Shown piece by piece: positions 39,885 to 48,426 of a stretch of DNA of 64,000 nt. The notes under the pieces were generated by a model, which saw nothing but the letters and a program-made list of their open reading frames with translations, did no database searches and was not told where the DNA came from. The DNA comes from Dechloromonas hortensis (GTDB lineage Bacteria; Pseudomonadota; Gammaproteobacteria; Burkholderiales; Rhodocyclaceae), in the NCBI RefSeq assembly GCF_009469765.1, contig NZ_SSSQ01000001.1:1-64000 (forward strand), in the 5' to 3' direction. Position 1 is the first letter of the stretch; every line of letters starts with the position of its first letter. The translations under genes and the position numbers were made by a program.

Positions 39885-41438
39885 ATGCTCGACGCCAACA
39901 TCAAGGCTCAACTCAAGGCCTACCTCGAAAAACTGCAACGCCCGATCGAACTCGTCGCCTCGCTTGACGACAGTGCCAAGGCGCAGGAAATGCGCGGCCT
40001 GCTGGTCGACATCGCCGCCCTTTCCAGCAAAGTCAGCCTGCGCGAGAACGGCAACGCCACCTTGCGCCCCTCATTCGCCATCGGCCAGCCCGGTGAAGCG
40101 CCGCGCATCACCTTTGCCGGCATCCCTATGGGTCACGAATTCACCTCGCTGGTCCTCGCCCTGCTGCAAACCGGCGGCCACCCACCCAAGGTCGATGCCG
40201 CCGTGATCGAGCAGATCAAGGCCCTGCCCGGCAGCTTCAATTTCGAGACTTTCATCTCCCTGTCCTGCCACAACTGCCCGGATGTTGTGCAGGCGCTCAA
40301 CCTGATGGCCGTGCTCAACCCCAACGTGACCAGCACGATGATCGACGGCGGCATGTTCCAGGGTGAAGTCGAGCGCCGCAAGATCATGGCCGTACCGACC
40401 GTTTTCCAGGGTGACGCCGAATTTGGCGCCGGCCGGATGAGCATCGAGGAAATCATCGCCAAGCTCGACACTGGCGCCGCCGCCCGCGATGCCGAAAAGA
40501 TCAATGCCAAGGAAGCCTACGACGTGCTCGTCGTCGGCGGCGGCCCGGCCGGCGCTGCAGCCGCCATCTACGCTGCCCGCAAGGGCATCCGCACCGGTCT
40601 GCTGGCCGAGCGCTTCGGCGGCCAGGTCATGGACACGCTGGCGATCGAGAACTTCATTTCAGTCAAGGCCACCGATGGCCCGAAACTGGCCATGGGCCTC
40701 GAAGAACACGTCAAGGATTACGACGTCGACGTGATGAACCTGCAACGCGCCACACAACTGATCCCCGGCGACCTCATCGAGATCAAGCTCGACAACGGTG
40801 CCTCGGTGAAAAGCAAATCCGTCATCCTCTCCACCGGCGCCCGCTGGCGCGAAATGAACGTGCCCGGCGAGCAGGAATACCGCGGCAAAGGCGTCGCCTA
40901 CTGCCCGCACTGCGACGGCCCCCTGTTCAAGGGCAAGCGCGTGGCGGTCATCGGCGGCGGCAACTCCGGGGTCGAGGCGGCGATCGACCTCGCCGGCATC
41001 GTCGGCCATGTCACGCTGCTTGAATTCGATGGCCAGCTACGCGCCGACGCCGTGCTGCAGAAAAAGCTGCACAGCCTGCCCAACGTGACGGTCATCGTCA
41101 AAGCGCTATCGACCGAAGTCACCGGCAACGGCGAGAAAGTCAACGGGCTGATCTACAAGGATCGCGACACCGACGAAGTGAAGCGCATCGATCTCGAAGG
41201 CATCTTCGTGCAGATCGGCCTGCTACCCAACACGGACTGGCTCAAAGGCACGGTCGGGCTGTCCAACCGCGGCGAAATCGAAATCGATGCCAAGGGCCAG
41301 ACCAACGTACCCGGCGTCTTCGCCGCTGGCGACTGCACAACTGTGCCCTACAAGCAGATCATCATCGCCATGGGCGCCGGCGCCACCGCCTCGCTCGCCG
41401 CCTTTGACCACCTGATCCGGACCTCGGCCCCCGCCTGA
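39885..41438 (+). CDS. ahpF: Alkyl hydroperoxide reductase subunit F
   Basis: The 517-residue flavoprotein disulfide reductase passes electrons from NADH to AhpC. The N-terminal glutaredoxin-like domain has a CHNC pair at residues 128-131. The thioredoxin-reductase-like part has the FAD motif [19 protein letters not shown], the redox pair CPHC at residues 340-343, and the NAD motif [16 protein letters not shown]. It lies 138 bases after ahpC in the same direction. Confidence 0.97.
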   Translation: MLDANIKAQLKAYLEKLQRPIELVASLDDSAKAQEMRGLLVDIAALSSKVSLRENGNATLRPSFAIGQPGEAPRITFAGIPMGHEFTSLVLALLQTGGHPPKVDAAVIEQIKALPGSFNFETFISLSCHNCPDVVQALNLMAVLNPNVTSTMIDGGMFQGEVERRKIMAVPTVFQGDAEFGAGRMSIEEIIAKLDTGAAARDAEKINAKEAYDVLVVGGGPAGAAAAIYAARKGIRTGLLAERFGGQVMDTLAIENFISVKATDGPKLAMGLEEHVKDYDVDVMNLQRATQLIPGDLIEIKLDNGASVKSKSVILSTGARWREMNVPGEQEYRGKGVAYCPHCDGPLFKGKRVAVIGGGNSGVEAAIDLAGIVGHVTLLEFDGQLRADAVLQKKLHSLPNVTVIVKALSTEVTGNGEKVNGLIYKDRDTDEVKRIDLEGIFVQIGLLPNTDWLKGTVGLSNRGEIEIDAKGQTNVPGVFAAGDCTTVPYKQIIIAMGAGATASLAAFDHLIRTSAPA

Positions 41439-41460
41439 GAATCCGGCCTCGCCCGAAATA

Positions 41461-41498
41461 CAGCCCGCAGAATTGGCTTCTGCGGGCTGTTATTTTTT
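41461..41498 (+). terminator. Intrinsic terminator of ahpCF
   Basis: A perfect twelve-pair CAGCCCGCAGAA/TTCTGCGGGCTG stem with a five-base loop is followed by TTATTTTTTGG. It starts 22 bases after the ahpF stop codon. Confidence 0.88.
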
Positions 41499-41548
41499 GG
41501 GGAACGCATGGCTATACTGCCTTCGCCACACCAATAGGAAATTCACGC

Positions 41549-42040
41549 ATGCACCTCCCCAAACATCAACTCGCCATGACCGTCCTGATGACGCCGGACA
41601 TGGCCAACTTCTCCGGCAACGTCCATGGCGGCACCATCCTCAAGCTGCTCGACCAGGTCGCCTACGCCTGCGCCAGCCGCTACGCCAGCCAGTATGTCGT
41701 CACCCTGTCCGTCGACCAGGTCATGTTCCGCCAACCCATCCACGTCGGCGAACTGGTCACTTTCCTGGCCTCGATCAATTACACCGGCAACACCTCGATG
41801 GAAGTCGGCGTCAAAGTCCTCACCGAGGACATCCGGGCGCAAGTGATCCGCCACGCAAATAGCTGCTTCTTCACGATGGTAGCCGTCGATGAACAAGGCC
41901 AGCCGACCGTGGTCCCCGCCCTAACCCCGCAAACCCCCGACGAAATCCGCCGCCACCAGGCCGCCCAGATCCGGCGCGACCTGCGTAAGGAATTCGAGAT
42001 CCGGCAACGCCAGCTGAAGCCGGCCGCGCCAAAAGCCTAA
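41549..42040 (+). CDS. Acyl-CoA thioesterase (YciA-type hotdog fold)
   Basis: The 163-residue protein has the hotdog-fold signature NFSGNVHGGTILKLLDQVAYACASRYA, here spanning the central helix, and SVDQVMFRQPIHVGELV. It belongs to the acyl-CoA thioester hydrolases that release CoA from acyl-CoA in the cytosol. Chain-length preference cannot be read. The charged C-terminal helix (RRHQAAQIRRDLRKEFEIRQ) is longer than in YciA. Confidence 0.87.
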   Translation: MHLPKHQLAMTVLMTPDMANFSGNVHGGTILKLLDQVAYACASRYASQYVVTLSVDQVMFRQPIHVGELVTFLASINYTGNTSMEVGVKVLTEDIRAQVIRHANSCFFTMVAVDEQGQPTVVPALTPQTPDEIRRHQAAQIRRDLRKEFEIRQRQLKPAAPKA

Positions 42041-42093
42041 GTACGACGCCAGCCATGTGCCACACCTACGTGCCGCACATGGCGCGGCCAACA

Positions 42094-42130
42094 AATGAAA
42101 AAGCCGCTGACCCTTTCGGATCAGCGGCTT
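42094..42130 (-). terminator. Terminator of tRNA-Met (may also end the thioesterase transcript)
   Basis: A ten-pair AAGCCGCTGA/TCAGCGGCTT stem lies ten bases beyond the tRNA 3' end. It is followed by TTTTTCATTTG on the minus strand. On the plus strand the tail is only moderately T-rich. Confidence 0.78.
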
Positions 42131-42139
42131 CTGCATTTC

Positions 42140-42216
42140 TGGTGGTGATGGGCAGAATCGAACTGCCGACCTATGGGTTATGAATCCATCGCTCTAACCG
42201 ACTGAGCTACATCACC
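42140..42216 (-). tRNA. tRNA-Met (CAU), elongator type
   Basis: The 77-base cloverleaf is complete. The acceptor GGTGATG pairs with CATCACC, followed by discriminator A and an encoded CCA. The D arm is GCTC...GAGC, the anticodon loop is TTCATAA with anticodon CAT, and the T arm is GGCAG TTCGATT CTGCC. The acceptor starts with a G-C pair, which fits elongator rather than initiator tRNA. The lowest anticodon-stem pair is an A-C mismatch. Confidence 0.95.
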
Positions 42217-42232
42217 ACGCTTGAGGGCGCGG

Positions 42233-42261
42233 ATTATAGGGTGGCTCTGATTGGCGGTCAA
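42233..42261 (-). promoter_or_regulatory. Sigma-70 promoter of tRNA-Met
   Basis: On the minus strand, TTGACC (42256-42261) and TATAAT (42233-42238) are separated by 17 bases. The discriminator CCGCGCCCTC between the -10 and the tRNA is very GC-rich, the usual mark of a stringently controlled stable-RNA promoter. Confidence 0.85.
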
Positions 42262-42277
42262 CGAATTTGTGCTCGGT

Positions 42278-42283
42278 TATAAT
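42278..42283 (+). promoter_or_regulatory. Possible -10 box of miaB
   Basis: A perfect TATAAT lies 62 bases before the miaB start, back to back with the tRNA-Met promoter. No good -35 is found at the proper distance. Confidence 0.4.
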
Positions 42284-42344
42284 TCGAAACTTTCCCGCAC
42301 CCGGGTTGCCGAAGCGGCACCCACCATTCTGCGAAGTAATATCC

Positions 42345-43682
42345 ATGCCCAAAAAACTGTTCATCCGCACCTTTGGGTGCCAGATGAATGAGTACGACTC
42401 GGACAAGATGGCCGACGTTCTCAATGCCGCCGAAGGCGTTGTCAAAACCGACAACCCTGAAGAGGCCGACATCATTCTGTTCAATACCTGCTCGGTGCGC
42501 GAAAAGGCGCAGGAGAAGGTTTTTCACGACCTTGGCCGGGTCAAGCACCTGAAGAAGCTGAATCCCAATCTGGTGATCGGAGTCGGCGGCTGCGTCGCCA
42601 GTCAGGAGGGCGACGCCATCGTCGCTCGTGCGCCTTACGTAGACGTGGTGTTCGGACCGCAGACCCTGCACCGCCTGCCGCAGCTGATTGCCGAGCGCAA
42701 GGAGAAGGGCAAGGCGGCGGTCGACGTCTCCTTCCCCGAAATCGAGAAATTCGATGCCATGCCGCCGGCCGAAGTCAAAGGCGCCTCGGCTTTCGTCTCG
42801 ATCATGGAAGGCTGTTCGAAGTTCTGCACCTTCTGCATCGTGCCTTACACCCGCGGCGGCGAAGTGTCGCGCCCGTTCGACGACGTGCTGACCGAAGTGG
42901 CCGGCCTCGCCGCCAACGGCGTCGGCGAAGTGACGTTGCTCGGCCAGAACGTCAATGCCTATCGCGGCGACATGGCGGAAACTGACGAGAAGGCCGATCT
43001 GGCGCTGCTCATAGAGTACATCGCCGAAATTCCCGGCATCGAGCGCATCCGCTACACGACGTCGCATCCGCGCGAAATGAGCGATCGCCTGATCGAGACC
43101 TACCGCAAGGTACCGAAGCTGGTCTCGCACCTGCACCTGCCGGTCCAGGCCGGCTCGGACCGCGTGCTGGCGGCGATGAAGCGCGGCTACATGACCATCG
43201 AGTACAAGTCGATCATCCGCAAGCTGCGCGCGGCGCGGCCGGACATTTCGCTGTCCTCCGACTTCATCGTCGGCTTCCCCGGCGAGACGGATGAGGACTT
43301 CGAGAAGACGATGAAGCTGATCGACGATGTCGGCTTCGACAACTCCTTCTCCTTCATCTACAGCCCGCGTCCCGGCACCCCGGCCGTCGAGATGGACGAT
43401 TCGACATCGGCCGAAGTCAAATCGGCTCGCTTGTCGCGTTTGCAAAAACGTATCGACGAGCAGGCGCAGGTAATCAGCCAGGCCATGGTCGGCAGCATCC
43501 AGCGCGTGCTGGTCGAAGGCGTCTCGAAAAAGGACGCCCACGAACTGGCCGGGCGCACCGACAACAACCGTATCGTCAACTTCATCGGCAATCCGCGGCT
43601 GATCAACACCTTCGTCGATGTCCGCATCACGTCGGCCTTGCCGCACAGCCTGAGGGGCGAAATTGTCATCCGAGAAGAGTAA
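42345..43682 (+). CDS. miaB: tRNA-2-methylthio-N6-dimethylallyladenosine synthase MiaB
   Basis: The 445-residue radical-SAM methylthiotransferase modifies A37 of tRNAs reading UNN codons. The N-terminal UPF0004 domain supplies three cysteines for one cluster ([28 protein letters not shown]). The radical-SAM motif is [20 protein letters not shown] domain ends the protein. The ATG at 42345 matches known starts ([14 protein letters not shown]); an upstream frame is not used. It overlaps phoH by 20 bases. Confidence 0.97.
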   Translation: MPKKLFIRTFGCQMNEYDSDKMADVLNAAEGVVKTDNPEEADIILFNTCSVREKAQEKVFHDLGRVKHLKKLNPNLVIGVGGCVASQEGDAIVARAPYVDVVFGPQTLHRLPQLIAERKEKGKAAVDVSFPEIEKFDAMPPAEVKGASAFVSIMEGCSKFCTFCIVPYTRGGEVSRPFDDVLTEVAGLAANGVGEVTLLGQNVNAYRGDMAETDEKADLALLIEYIAEIPGIERIRYTTSHPREMSDRLIETYRKVPKLVSHLHLPVQAGSDRVLAAMKRGYMTIEYKSIIRKLRAARPDISLSSDFIVGFPGETDEDFEKTMKLIDDVGFDNSFSFIYSPRPGTPAVEMDDSTSAEVKSARLSRLQKRIDEQAQVISQAMVGSIQRVLVEGVSKKDAHELAGRTDNNRIVNFIGNPRLINTFVDVRITSALPHSLRGEIVIREE

Positions 43683-44685
43683 TGCCATAAAACCAACGGC
43701 TGGCACCAGAACCGCCCCGAAAAGCAAGCCAGCGGAAGTCACACTGGCGCCGGTCGACAACGTGTTGCTGGCCAATCTGTGCGGCCCGCTCGACGAGAAC
43801 ATCCGGCAGATCGAAACCGGCTTCGATGTCGTCATTCGCCGACGCAACGAGCGCTTTTCGATTTCCGGCGAAAAAGCCGCGTTGACCGCCGACGCCATCC
43901 GCCATTTCTACGGCATGGCGCGTGAGCCGCTGTCGGTCGATGAAATCCAGCTCGGCCTGATCGAGCTGATCAACGCCCCGGTCCGCCGCATCTCGCGAAA
44001 GGCCGAAGGCCCGGTCGACGGGCCGCAACTGGTCACCCGCAAGACCGAGTTGCACGGCCGTACGCCGCGCCAGGTCGCCTACCTGAAGGCGATCCAGGAA
44101 CACGACATCACCTTCGGCATCGGTCCGGCCGGCACCGGCAAGACCTATCTTGCCGTCGCTTCCGCCGTCGATGCCTTCGAACGCGACCTGGTCGAGCGCA
44201 TCATCCTGACCCGGCCGGCGGTCGAAGCCGGCGAACGCTTGGGCTTCCTGCCCGGCGACCTGACCCAGAAGATCGACCCTTACCTGCGCCCGCTCTACGA
44301 CGCGCTGTACGACCTGATGGGCCACGACCGGGTCAGCAAGCTCTACGAAAAGCGCGCCATCGAGATCGCCCCGCTCGCCTTCATGCGCGGCCGGACGCTG
44401 AACCACGCCTTCATCATTCTCGATGAGGCGCAGAACACGACGCCGGAACAGATGAAAATGTTCCTGACTCGCATCGGCATCGGCGCCAAGGCCGTCGTCA
44501 CCGGCGACATCACCCAGATCGACCTGCCCAAGGGGCAAAAGAGCGGCCTGCGCGAAGCGCACGACATCCTGAAGGGCGTGCGCGGCCTGGCCTTTACCGA
44601 ATTTACCAAGGAAGACGTGGTCCGCCACCCGCTGGTCGCCCGCATCGTTGCCGCCTATGAATCCCACGCCAAGCAAACGCCTTAA
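43663..44685 (+). CDS. PhoH-like ATPase (YbeZ)
   Basis: The 340-residue protein has a variable N-terminus, an N-terminal RNA-binding-like segment, and a RecA-type ATPase core. The core has Walker [11 protein letters not shown] near residues 154-163 and Walker [15 protein letters not shown]. It is the conserved partner of YbeY in rRNA processing and ribosome quality control. The start is a TTG inside the end of miaB; no in-frame ATG occurs near it, so the exact N-terminus is uncertain. Confidence 0.92.
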   Translation: MSSEKSNAIKPTAGTRTAPKSKPAEVTLAPVDNVLLANLCGPLDENIRQIETGFDVVIRRRNERFSISGEKAALTADAIRHFYGMAREPLSVDEIQLGLIELINAPVRRISRKAEGPVDGPQLVTRKTELHGRTPRQVAYLKAIQEHDITFGIGPAGTGKTYLAVASAVDAFERDLVERIILTRPAVEAGERLGFLPGDLTQKIDPYLRPLYDALYDLMGHDRVSKLYEKRAIEIAPLAFMRGRTLNHAFIILDEAQNTTPEQMKMFLTRIGIGAKAVVTGDITQIDLPKGQKSGLREAHDILKGVRGLAFTEFTKEDVVRHPLVARIVAAYESHAKQTP

Positions 44686-45106
44686 CCTGTCGGTGCAATA
44701 TGCCTGTAACCGCGAGGGCTTACCCTTACGGGCAGATTTCGTGCGCTGGGCACGGGCCGCGCTGATCGGCGGCGGCGAAATCGCCATCCGCCTGGTCGAC
44801 GCCGACGAGGGGCAGGCACTGAACAACGAGTACCGCGGCAAGGACTACGCGACCAACGTACTGTCCTTTCCGTATGACACCGAACCGCTGGTGACGGGTG
44901 ACCTGGTCATCTGTCCGAGCGTCGTGGCGCGCGAAGCGGCCGAGCAGAACAAGCCGCTGGCCGCCCACTACGCCCACTTGGTGGTGCATGGTATGCTGCA
45001 TTTGCAGGGCTGGGATCATGACAATGACGATGATGCCGAGGCCATGGAAAATAAAGAAAGGGAGATTCTCGCCGCGATGGGTTATCCAGACCCGTATGCG
45101 GTTTAA
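44657..45106 (+). CDS. ybeY: Endoribonuclease / rRNA maturation factor YbeY
   Basis: The 149-residue metalloprotein has the UPF0054 zinc motif [14 protein letters not shown] with ligands His111, His115 and His121, and the upstream [16 protein letters not shown] block. It takes part in 16S rRNA 3' maturation and ribosome quality control. The ATG at 44657 lies inside the end of phoH, so the genes overlap by 29 bases. Confidence 0.95.
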   Translation: MNPTPSKRLNLSVQYACNREGLPLRADFVRWARAALIGGGEIAIRLVDADEGQALNNEYRGKDYATNVLSFPYDTEPLVTGDLVICPSVVAREAAEQNKPLAAHYAHLVVHGMLHLQGWDHDNDDDAEAMENKEREILAAMGYPDPYAV

Positions 45107-45111
45107 ACATC

Positions 45112-45963
45112 ATGGATAGTGACAGTAAACCGAGTTTTATCGAACGACTGACCTCCCTGCTGCTGCGCGAACCTGAAGATCGCGAGCAGCTACTTGAAAT
45201 ATTGCACGCCGCCTACGAGCGCAACCTGATGGACGCCGATGCGCTGACCATCATTGAAGGTGCGCTGGCCGCTTCCGACACCCGGGTGACCGACGTGATG
45301 ATTCCGCGGGCCCAGATGGACGTCATCGACGTCGATGACCCGATGAGCGAAATCGTCCCCGTCGTCATCGAAGCCGCCCACTCGCGCTTTCCGGTGGTCG
45401 ATGGCGACCGCGACAAGGTGCTCGGCATCCTGCTCGCCAAGGATCTGCTGCGCATCCACACCGAAGAGAGTTTCGATTTGCGCGACTGGCTGCGCCCGGC
45501 TGTCTTCATCCCCGAATCGAAGCGGCTGAACGTGCTGCTCCGCGAGTTCCGCGTTTCGCGCAACCACATGGCCATCGTCGTCAATGAATACGGCGGCGTC
45601 GCCGGCCTGGTCACCATCGAGGACGTGCTCGAACAGATCGTCGGCGACATCGAGGACGAATACGACTTCGATGAAGCGCACGACAACATCCGCCTCGACG
45701 CCTCCGGCCGTTACCGGGTCAAGGCACGGACCGAAATCGAGGACTTCAACGAGGCATTCACGACGAAATTCTCCGACGAGGAATTCGATACCGTCGGCGG
45801 CCTGGTCCTCCGTCACCTCGGCCGCGTCCCGAAACGCAACGAGATCGTCGACATCGAAGGCGTCCGCTTCCAGGTCCTGCGCGCCGACAGCCGCCGCCTG
45901 TACACGCTGCTCGTTACCCCGCCGCCCAAATCCGAAGCCGGTGCTGAAGACTTTACTGGCTAG
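45112..45963 (+). CDS. corC: CorC/HlyC-family CBS-domain transporter-associated protein
   Basis: The 283-residue soluble protein has two CBS domains (VTDVMIPRAQMDVIDVDDP... and the VFIPESKRLNVLL half) and a C-terminal CorC_HlyC domain (FDTVGGLVLRHLGRVPKRNE). In other bacteria it is linked to cobalt/magnesium efflux. It lies five bases after ybeY and overlaps the lnt start, the usual ybeY-corC-lnt order. Confidence 0.93.
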   Translation: MDSDSKPSFIERLTSLLLREPEDREQLLEILHAAYERNLMDADALTIIEGALAASDTRVTDVMIPRAQMDVIDVDDPMSEIVPVVIEAAHSRFPVVDGDRDKVLGILLAKDLLRIHTEESFDLRDWLRPAVFIPESKRLNVLLREFRVSRNHMAIVVNEYGGVAGLVTIEDVLEQIVGDIEDEYDFDEAHDNIRLDASGRYRVKARTEIEDFNEAFTTKFSDEEFDTVGGLVLRHLGRVPKRNEIVDIEGVRFQVLRADSRRLYTLLVTPPPKSEAGAEDFTG

Positions 45964-47410
45964 ACACCCGGCAGTGCGCTACCTCATCGCCGCGACCACC
46001 GGGGTCGCCGGCGTGCTGTGCTTCGCCCCTTTCGGCCTGTTCTGGCTGGCCCCGCTGATCTGGCTCGGCCTCTTCCAGTTGCTGCGCAGCGCCGGAACGA
46101 CGCGACAGGCGGCCCTGAGCGGCCTGGCGTTCGGCCTCGGCTTCTTCCTGACCGGCGTTTCCTGGGTTTACGTCAGCCTCTCCGTCTTCGGCGGCATGCC
46201 GTGGTGGCTGGCCGGACCGGCCGCCTTCCTGTTCTGTGCCGTGATGGCGCTGTTCCCGATGCTGGCCGGCGGCATTTTCAAACGCTGGCAGCCGAACGGC
46301 TTGTGGCGGCAGGCGCTCTGCTTCGCGGCGCTGATTGCTGCGGTCGACTGGCTGAGAAGCTGGATTTTCACCGGCTTTCCCTGGCTCGCCCTCGGCTATT
46401 CGCAAGCCGCACCCAGCCCCTTGAGCGGCTTCGCGCCGCTGCTTGGCGTCCATGGCTTGTCACTGCTCGTCGCCCTGAGTGGCGCCCTGCTCGTCCGCTG
46501 GCGGACCGGGGTGATCTTCGCGACACTGCTGATCATCGGCGGCTTCGTGCTGCGCCAGCTGCCGTGGACGACGCCGGTCGGCGAACCGGTCAGCGTCGCG
46601 CTGATCCAGGGCAATGTGCCGCAGGAAATGAAGTTTCGGCCGGAAGCCTTCCTGCGCACGCTGAGCCTTTACCAGCAACTGATCGAGCAGAACCCGGCCC
46701 AACTGACCATATTGCCGGAAACGGCGTTGCCGATCTTCTTCAACCAGTTGCCGCCGATGTATGTCGAACGCCTGCAAAAGGCCGTCTGGGCGCATGGCGG
46801 CGACCTGATTACCGGCACCTTGAGCGGCGACCCCGATGCCTACTGGAACAGCGCCGTCAGCCTCGGCATCTCGCCGACCCAGGTGTACAGCAAGCGCCAC
46901 TTGGTGCCCTTCGGCGAGTTCATTCCGCCCGGCTTTGCGTGGTTCATGGCGCACGCCAACATTCCGATGTCGTCCTTCTCACGCGGCCCGGAAAACCAGC
47001 CGCCGCTCGCCGTCGCCGGCCAGAAGGTGGCGGTCAACATCTGCTATGAGGATGTTTTCGGCGAAGAGCTGATCGGCGTGCTGACCCAGGCCGGCATCCT
47101 GGCCAACCTGTCGAACACTGCCTGGTTCGGCCATTCGCTGGCCCAGCCGCAGCATTTGCAGATCGCCCAGATGCGCGCCGCCGAAACCGGCCGCCCGATG
47201 TTGCGGGCGACCAATACCGGGATGACCGCCATCGTCTCGGCCAGCGGCAAGGTGCAGGCGGTGCTGCCGCCGTTCACCACCGGCGTGCTGCGCGGCGAAG
47301 TGCGCGCCCATCAGGGCCTGACGCCCTACGCCCGCGTCGGCAACTACGCCTTCCTGCTGCTCGCCGGCCTCTGTCTGCTGTTCAGCCAGCTGCCGTCACG
47401 CCGACGCTGA
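45941..47410 (+). CDS. lnt: Apolipoprotein N-acyltransferase
   Basis: The 489-residue membrane enzyme adds the third acyl chain to lipoproteins. Several N-terminal helices precede a nitrilase-like periplasmic domain. Its catalytic triad is readable: Glu260 in LPETALP, Lys318 in YSKRHLVPFGEF and Cys368 in NICYEDVFGE. The start is taken as the GTG at 45941, overlapping corC by 23 bases; the open frame extends far upstream, but that part is shadow of corC. Confidence 0.95.
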   Translation: MLKTLLARHPAVRYLIAATTGVAGVLCFAPFGLFWLAPLIWLGLFQLLRSAGTTRQAALSGLAFGLGFFLTGVSWVYVSLSVFGGMPWWLAGPAAFLFCAVMALFPMLAGGIFKRWQPNGLWRQALCFAALIAAVDWLRSWIFTGFPWLALGYSQAAPSPLSGFAPLLGVHGLSLLVALSGALLVRWRTGVIFATLLIIGGFVLRQLPWTTPVGEPVSVALIQGNVPQEMKFRPEAFLRTLSLYQQLIEQNPAQLTILPETALPIFFNQLPPMYVERLQKAVWAHGGDLITGTLSGDPDAYWNSAVSLGISPTQVYSKRHLVPFGEFIPPGFAWFMAHANIPMSSFSRGPENQPPLAVAGQKVAVNICYEDVFGEELIGVLTQAGILANLSNTAWFGHSLAQPQHLQIAQMRAAETGRPMLRATNTGMTAIVSASGKVQAVLPPFTTGVLRGEVRAHQGLTPYARVGNYAFLLLAGLCLLFSQLPSRRR

Positions 47411-47415
47411 CGGCC

Positions 47416-48111
47416 TCAGGTCGTCCGCAGGCGTTGCGTCGCCTGTTCCAGGCGTTGCTTCTCGGCCAGCACTTTCAATGAGTAGCGCCGTTCCGGGTCG
47501 TTGCTGGCACCGCCGAACTGCTGCAGGCCATCTTCCAGCCCGCCGTTACGGCTAATCGATTCTTTCAGCACGCGCGCCCCGACCTGGACATTGGTCACCG
47601 GGTCGAGGAAGGCGGCGGGAGCCGCTTCATCCGGCAACTTGTCGAGATGGAAGCGCGGCACGACCTGCATCAGGCCCTGGGCGCCAAACACGCTCTGCGA
47701 AAAGGGATTGAAGCCGGACTCGACGCCGATCACCGCGATGATCAGCAGCGGGTCGAGGTGCAACTCGCGGCCGACCGTCTGCGCCGTCGCGAAGATCGGC
47801 TGCAAGGCGTCGGTGGACACCCGGTAGCGCCGGGAAACGTAATCCAGCGCACCGCGCATCCGCGGATTGAGAGCCGAGGGCGTTGCCTCGGGCGACGGGC
47901 TTTCCGGCTCTTCGGTGGCGGCAACGGCTGCCGCTTCACTGACCGGGGCAGCCGACTTCAGGCTGTCCGACAGATTCAGATAACCGCTCAGCAAACCGAG
48001 CAGCACAAACACAAAAACCAGCCCGGCCGCCATCAGAAATTTCTGGAGCAGGACATAAACGACTGTTGAGACCCGCTGTACGGCGGGAGAGAGAGTAGTC
48101 GAAGCGAACAT
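47416..48111 (-). CDS. Membrane-anchored lytic transglycosylase (SLT domain)
   Basis: The 231-residue protein has an N-terminal membrane helix (about residues 17-42), a Pro/Glu/Ala linker, and a goose-type lysozyme-like SLT domain. The catalytic glutamate is 131 in VIGVESGFNPFSQS, followed by GAQGLMQVVPRFH. It cleaves peptidoglycan to 1,6-anhydro products in the periplasm. GGAGG precedes the ATG. It is convergent with lnt and has its own promoter about 165 bases upstream. Confidence 0.9.
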   Translation of the reverse strand: MFASTTLSPAVQRVSTVVYVLLQKFLMAAGLVFVFVLLGLLSGYLNLSDSLKSAAPVSEAAAVAATEEPESPSPEATPSALNPRMRGALDYVSRRYRVSTDALQPIFATAQTVGRELHLDPLLIIAVIGVESGFNPFSQSVFGAQGLMQVVPRFHLDKLPDEAAPAAFLDPVTNVQVGARVLKESISRNGGLEDGLQQFGGASNDPERRYSLKVLAEKQRLEQATQRLRTT

Positions 48112-48426
48112 GCGACCTCCTTCACTGTTGCCACTACCGAAAACTTCTCCGGCAGCGAACGGTTACAGGGGGTACGACATCGGCGAGGGCGGGGGAAAGT
48201 GGCAAGAGGCCGAAACCCGCAAGGCACCAGGGCTGGCGCCGGAAAAACCGATGTTGCACCGCAACACGAATCGCACTCTATTGATTTAATTGAATATTGT
48301 CAACAAACACCGGCCAGGCATCGCCTAAAAATGTTGCACAAACACCAACACACCGGGCGCCAGGCCGCATGTCGACAGGCTCCCGGTGCATCTCGGCGCG
48401 GACAAAAAAAGATCGCCCGCCGCCCC
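48112..48426. other. Long leader and intergenic region upstream of the lytic transglycosylase
   Basis: No gene is visible in these 315 bases. A sigma-70 promoter (48275-48303) would produce a leader of about 155 bases. The leader has at least three pairable segments: GTTGC/GCAAC, a GGCGCCA/TGGTGCC stem with one G-U pair, and a seven-pair long-range TTGCCAC/GTGGCAA pairing (48199-48205 with 48128-48134) just before the ribosome site. The rest, up to the dikinase gene, shows nothing. Confidence 0.55.
48275..48303 (-). promoter_or_regulatory. Sigma-70 promoter of the lytic transglycosylase gene
   Basis: On the minus strand a perfect TTGACA (48298-48303) and TAGAGT (48275-48280) are spaced by 17 bases in an AT-rich setting. 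The gene start is about 160 bases downstream. Confidence 0.7.

Noticed and set aside
45584..45940. Upstream extension of the lnt reading frame through corC
   Set aside because: The extra 119 residues are an out-of-frame reading of corC; Lnt length and N-terminus fit the GTG at 45941.
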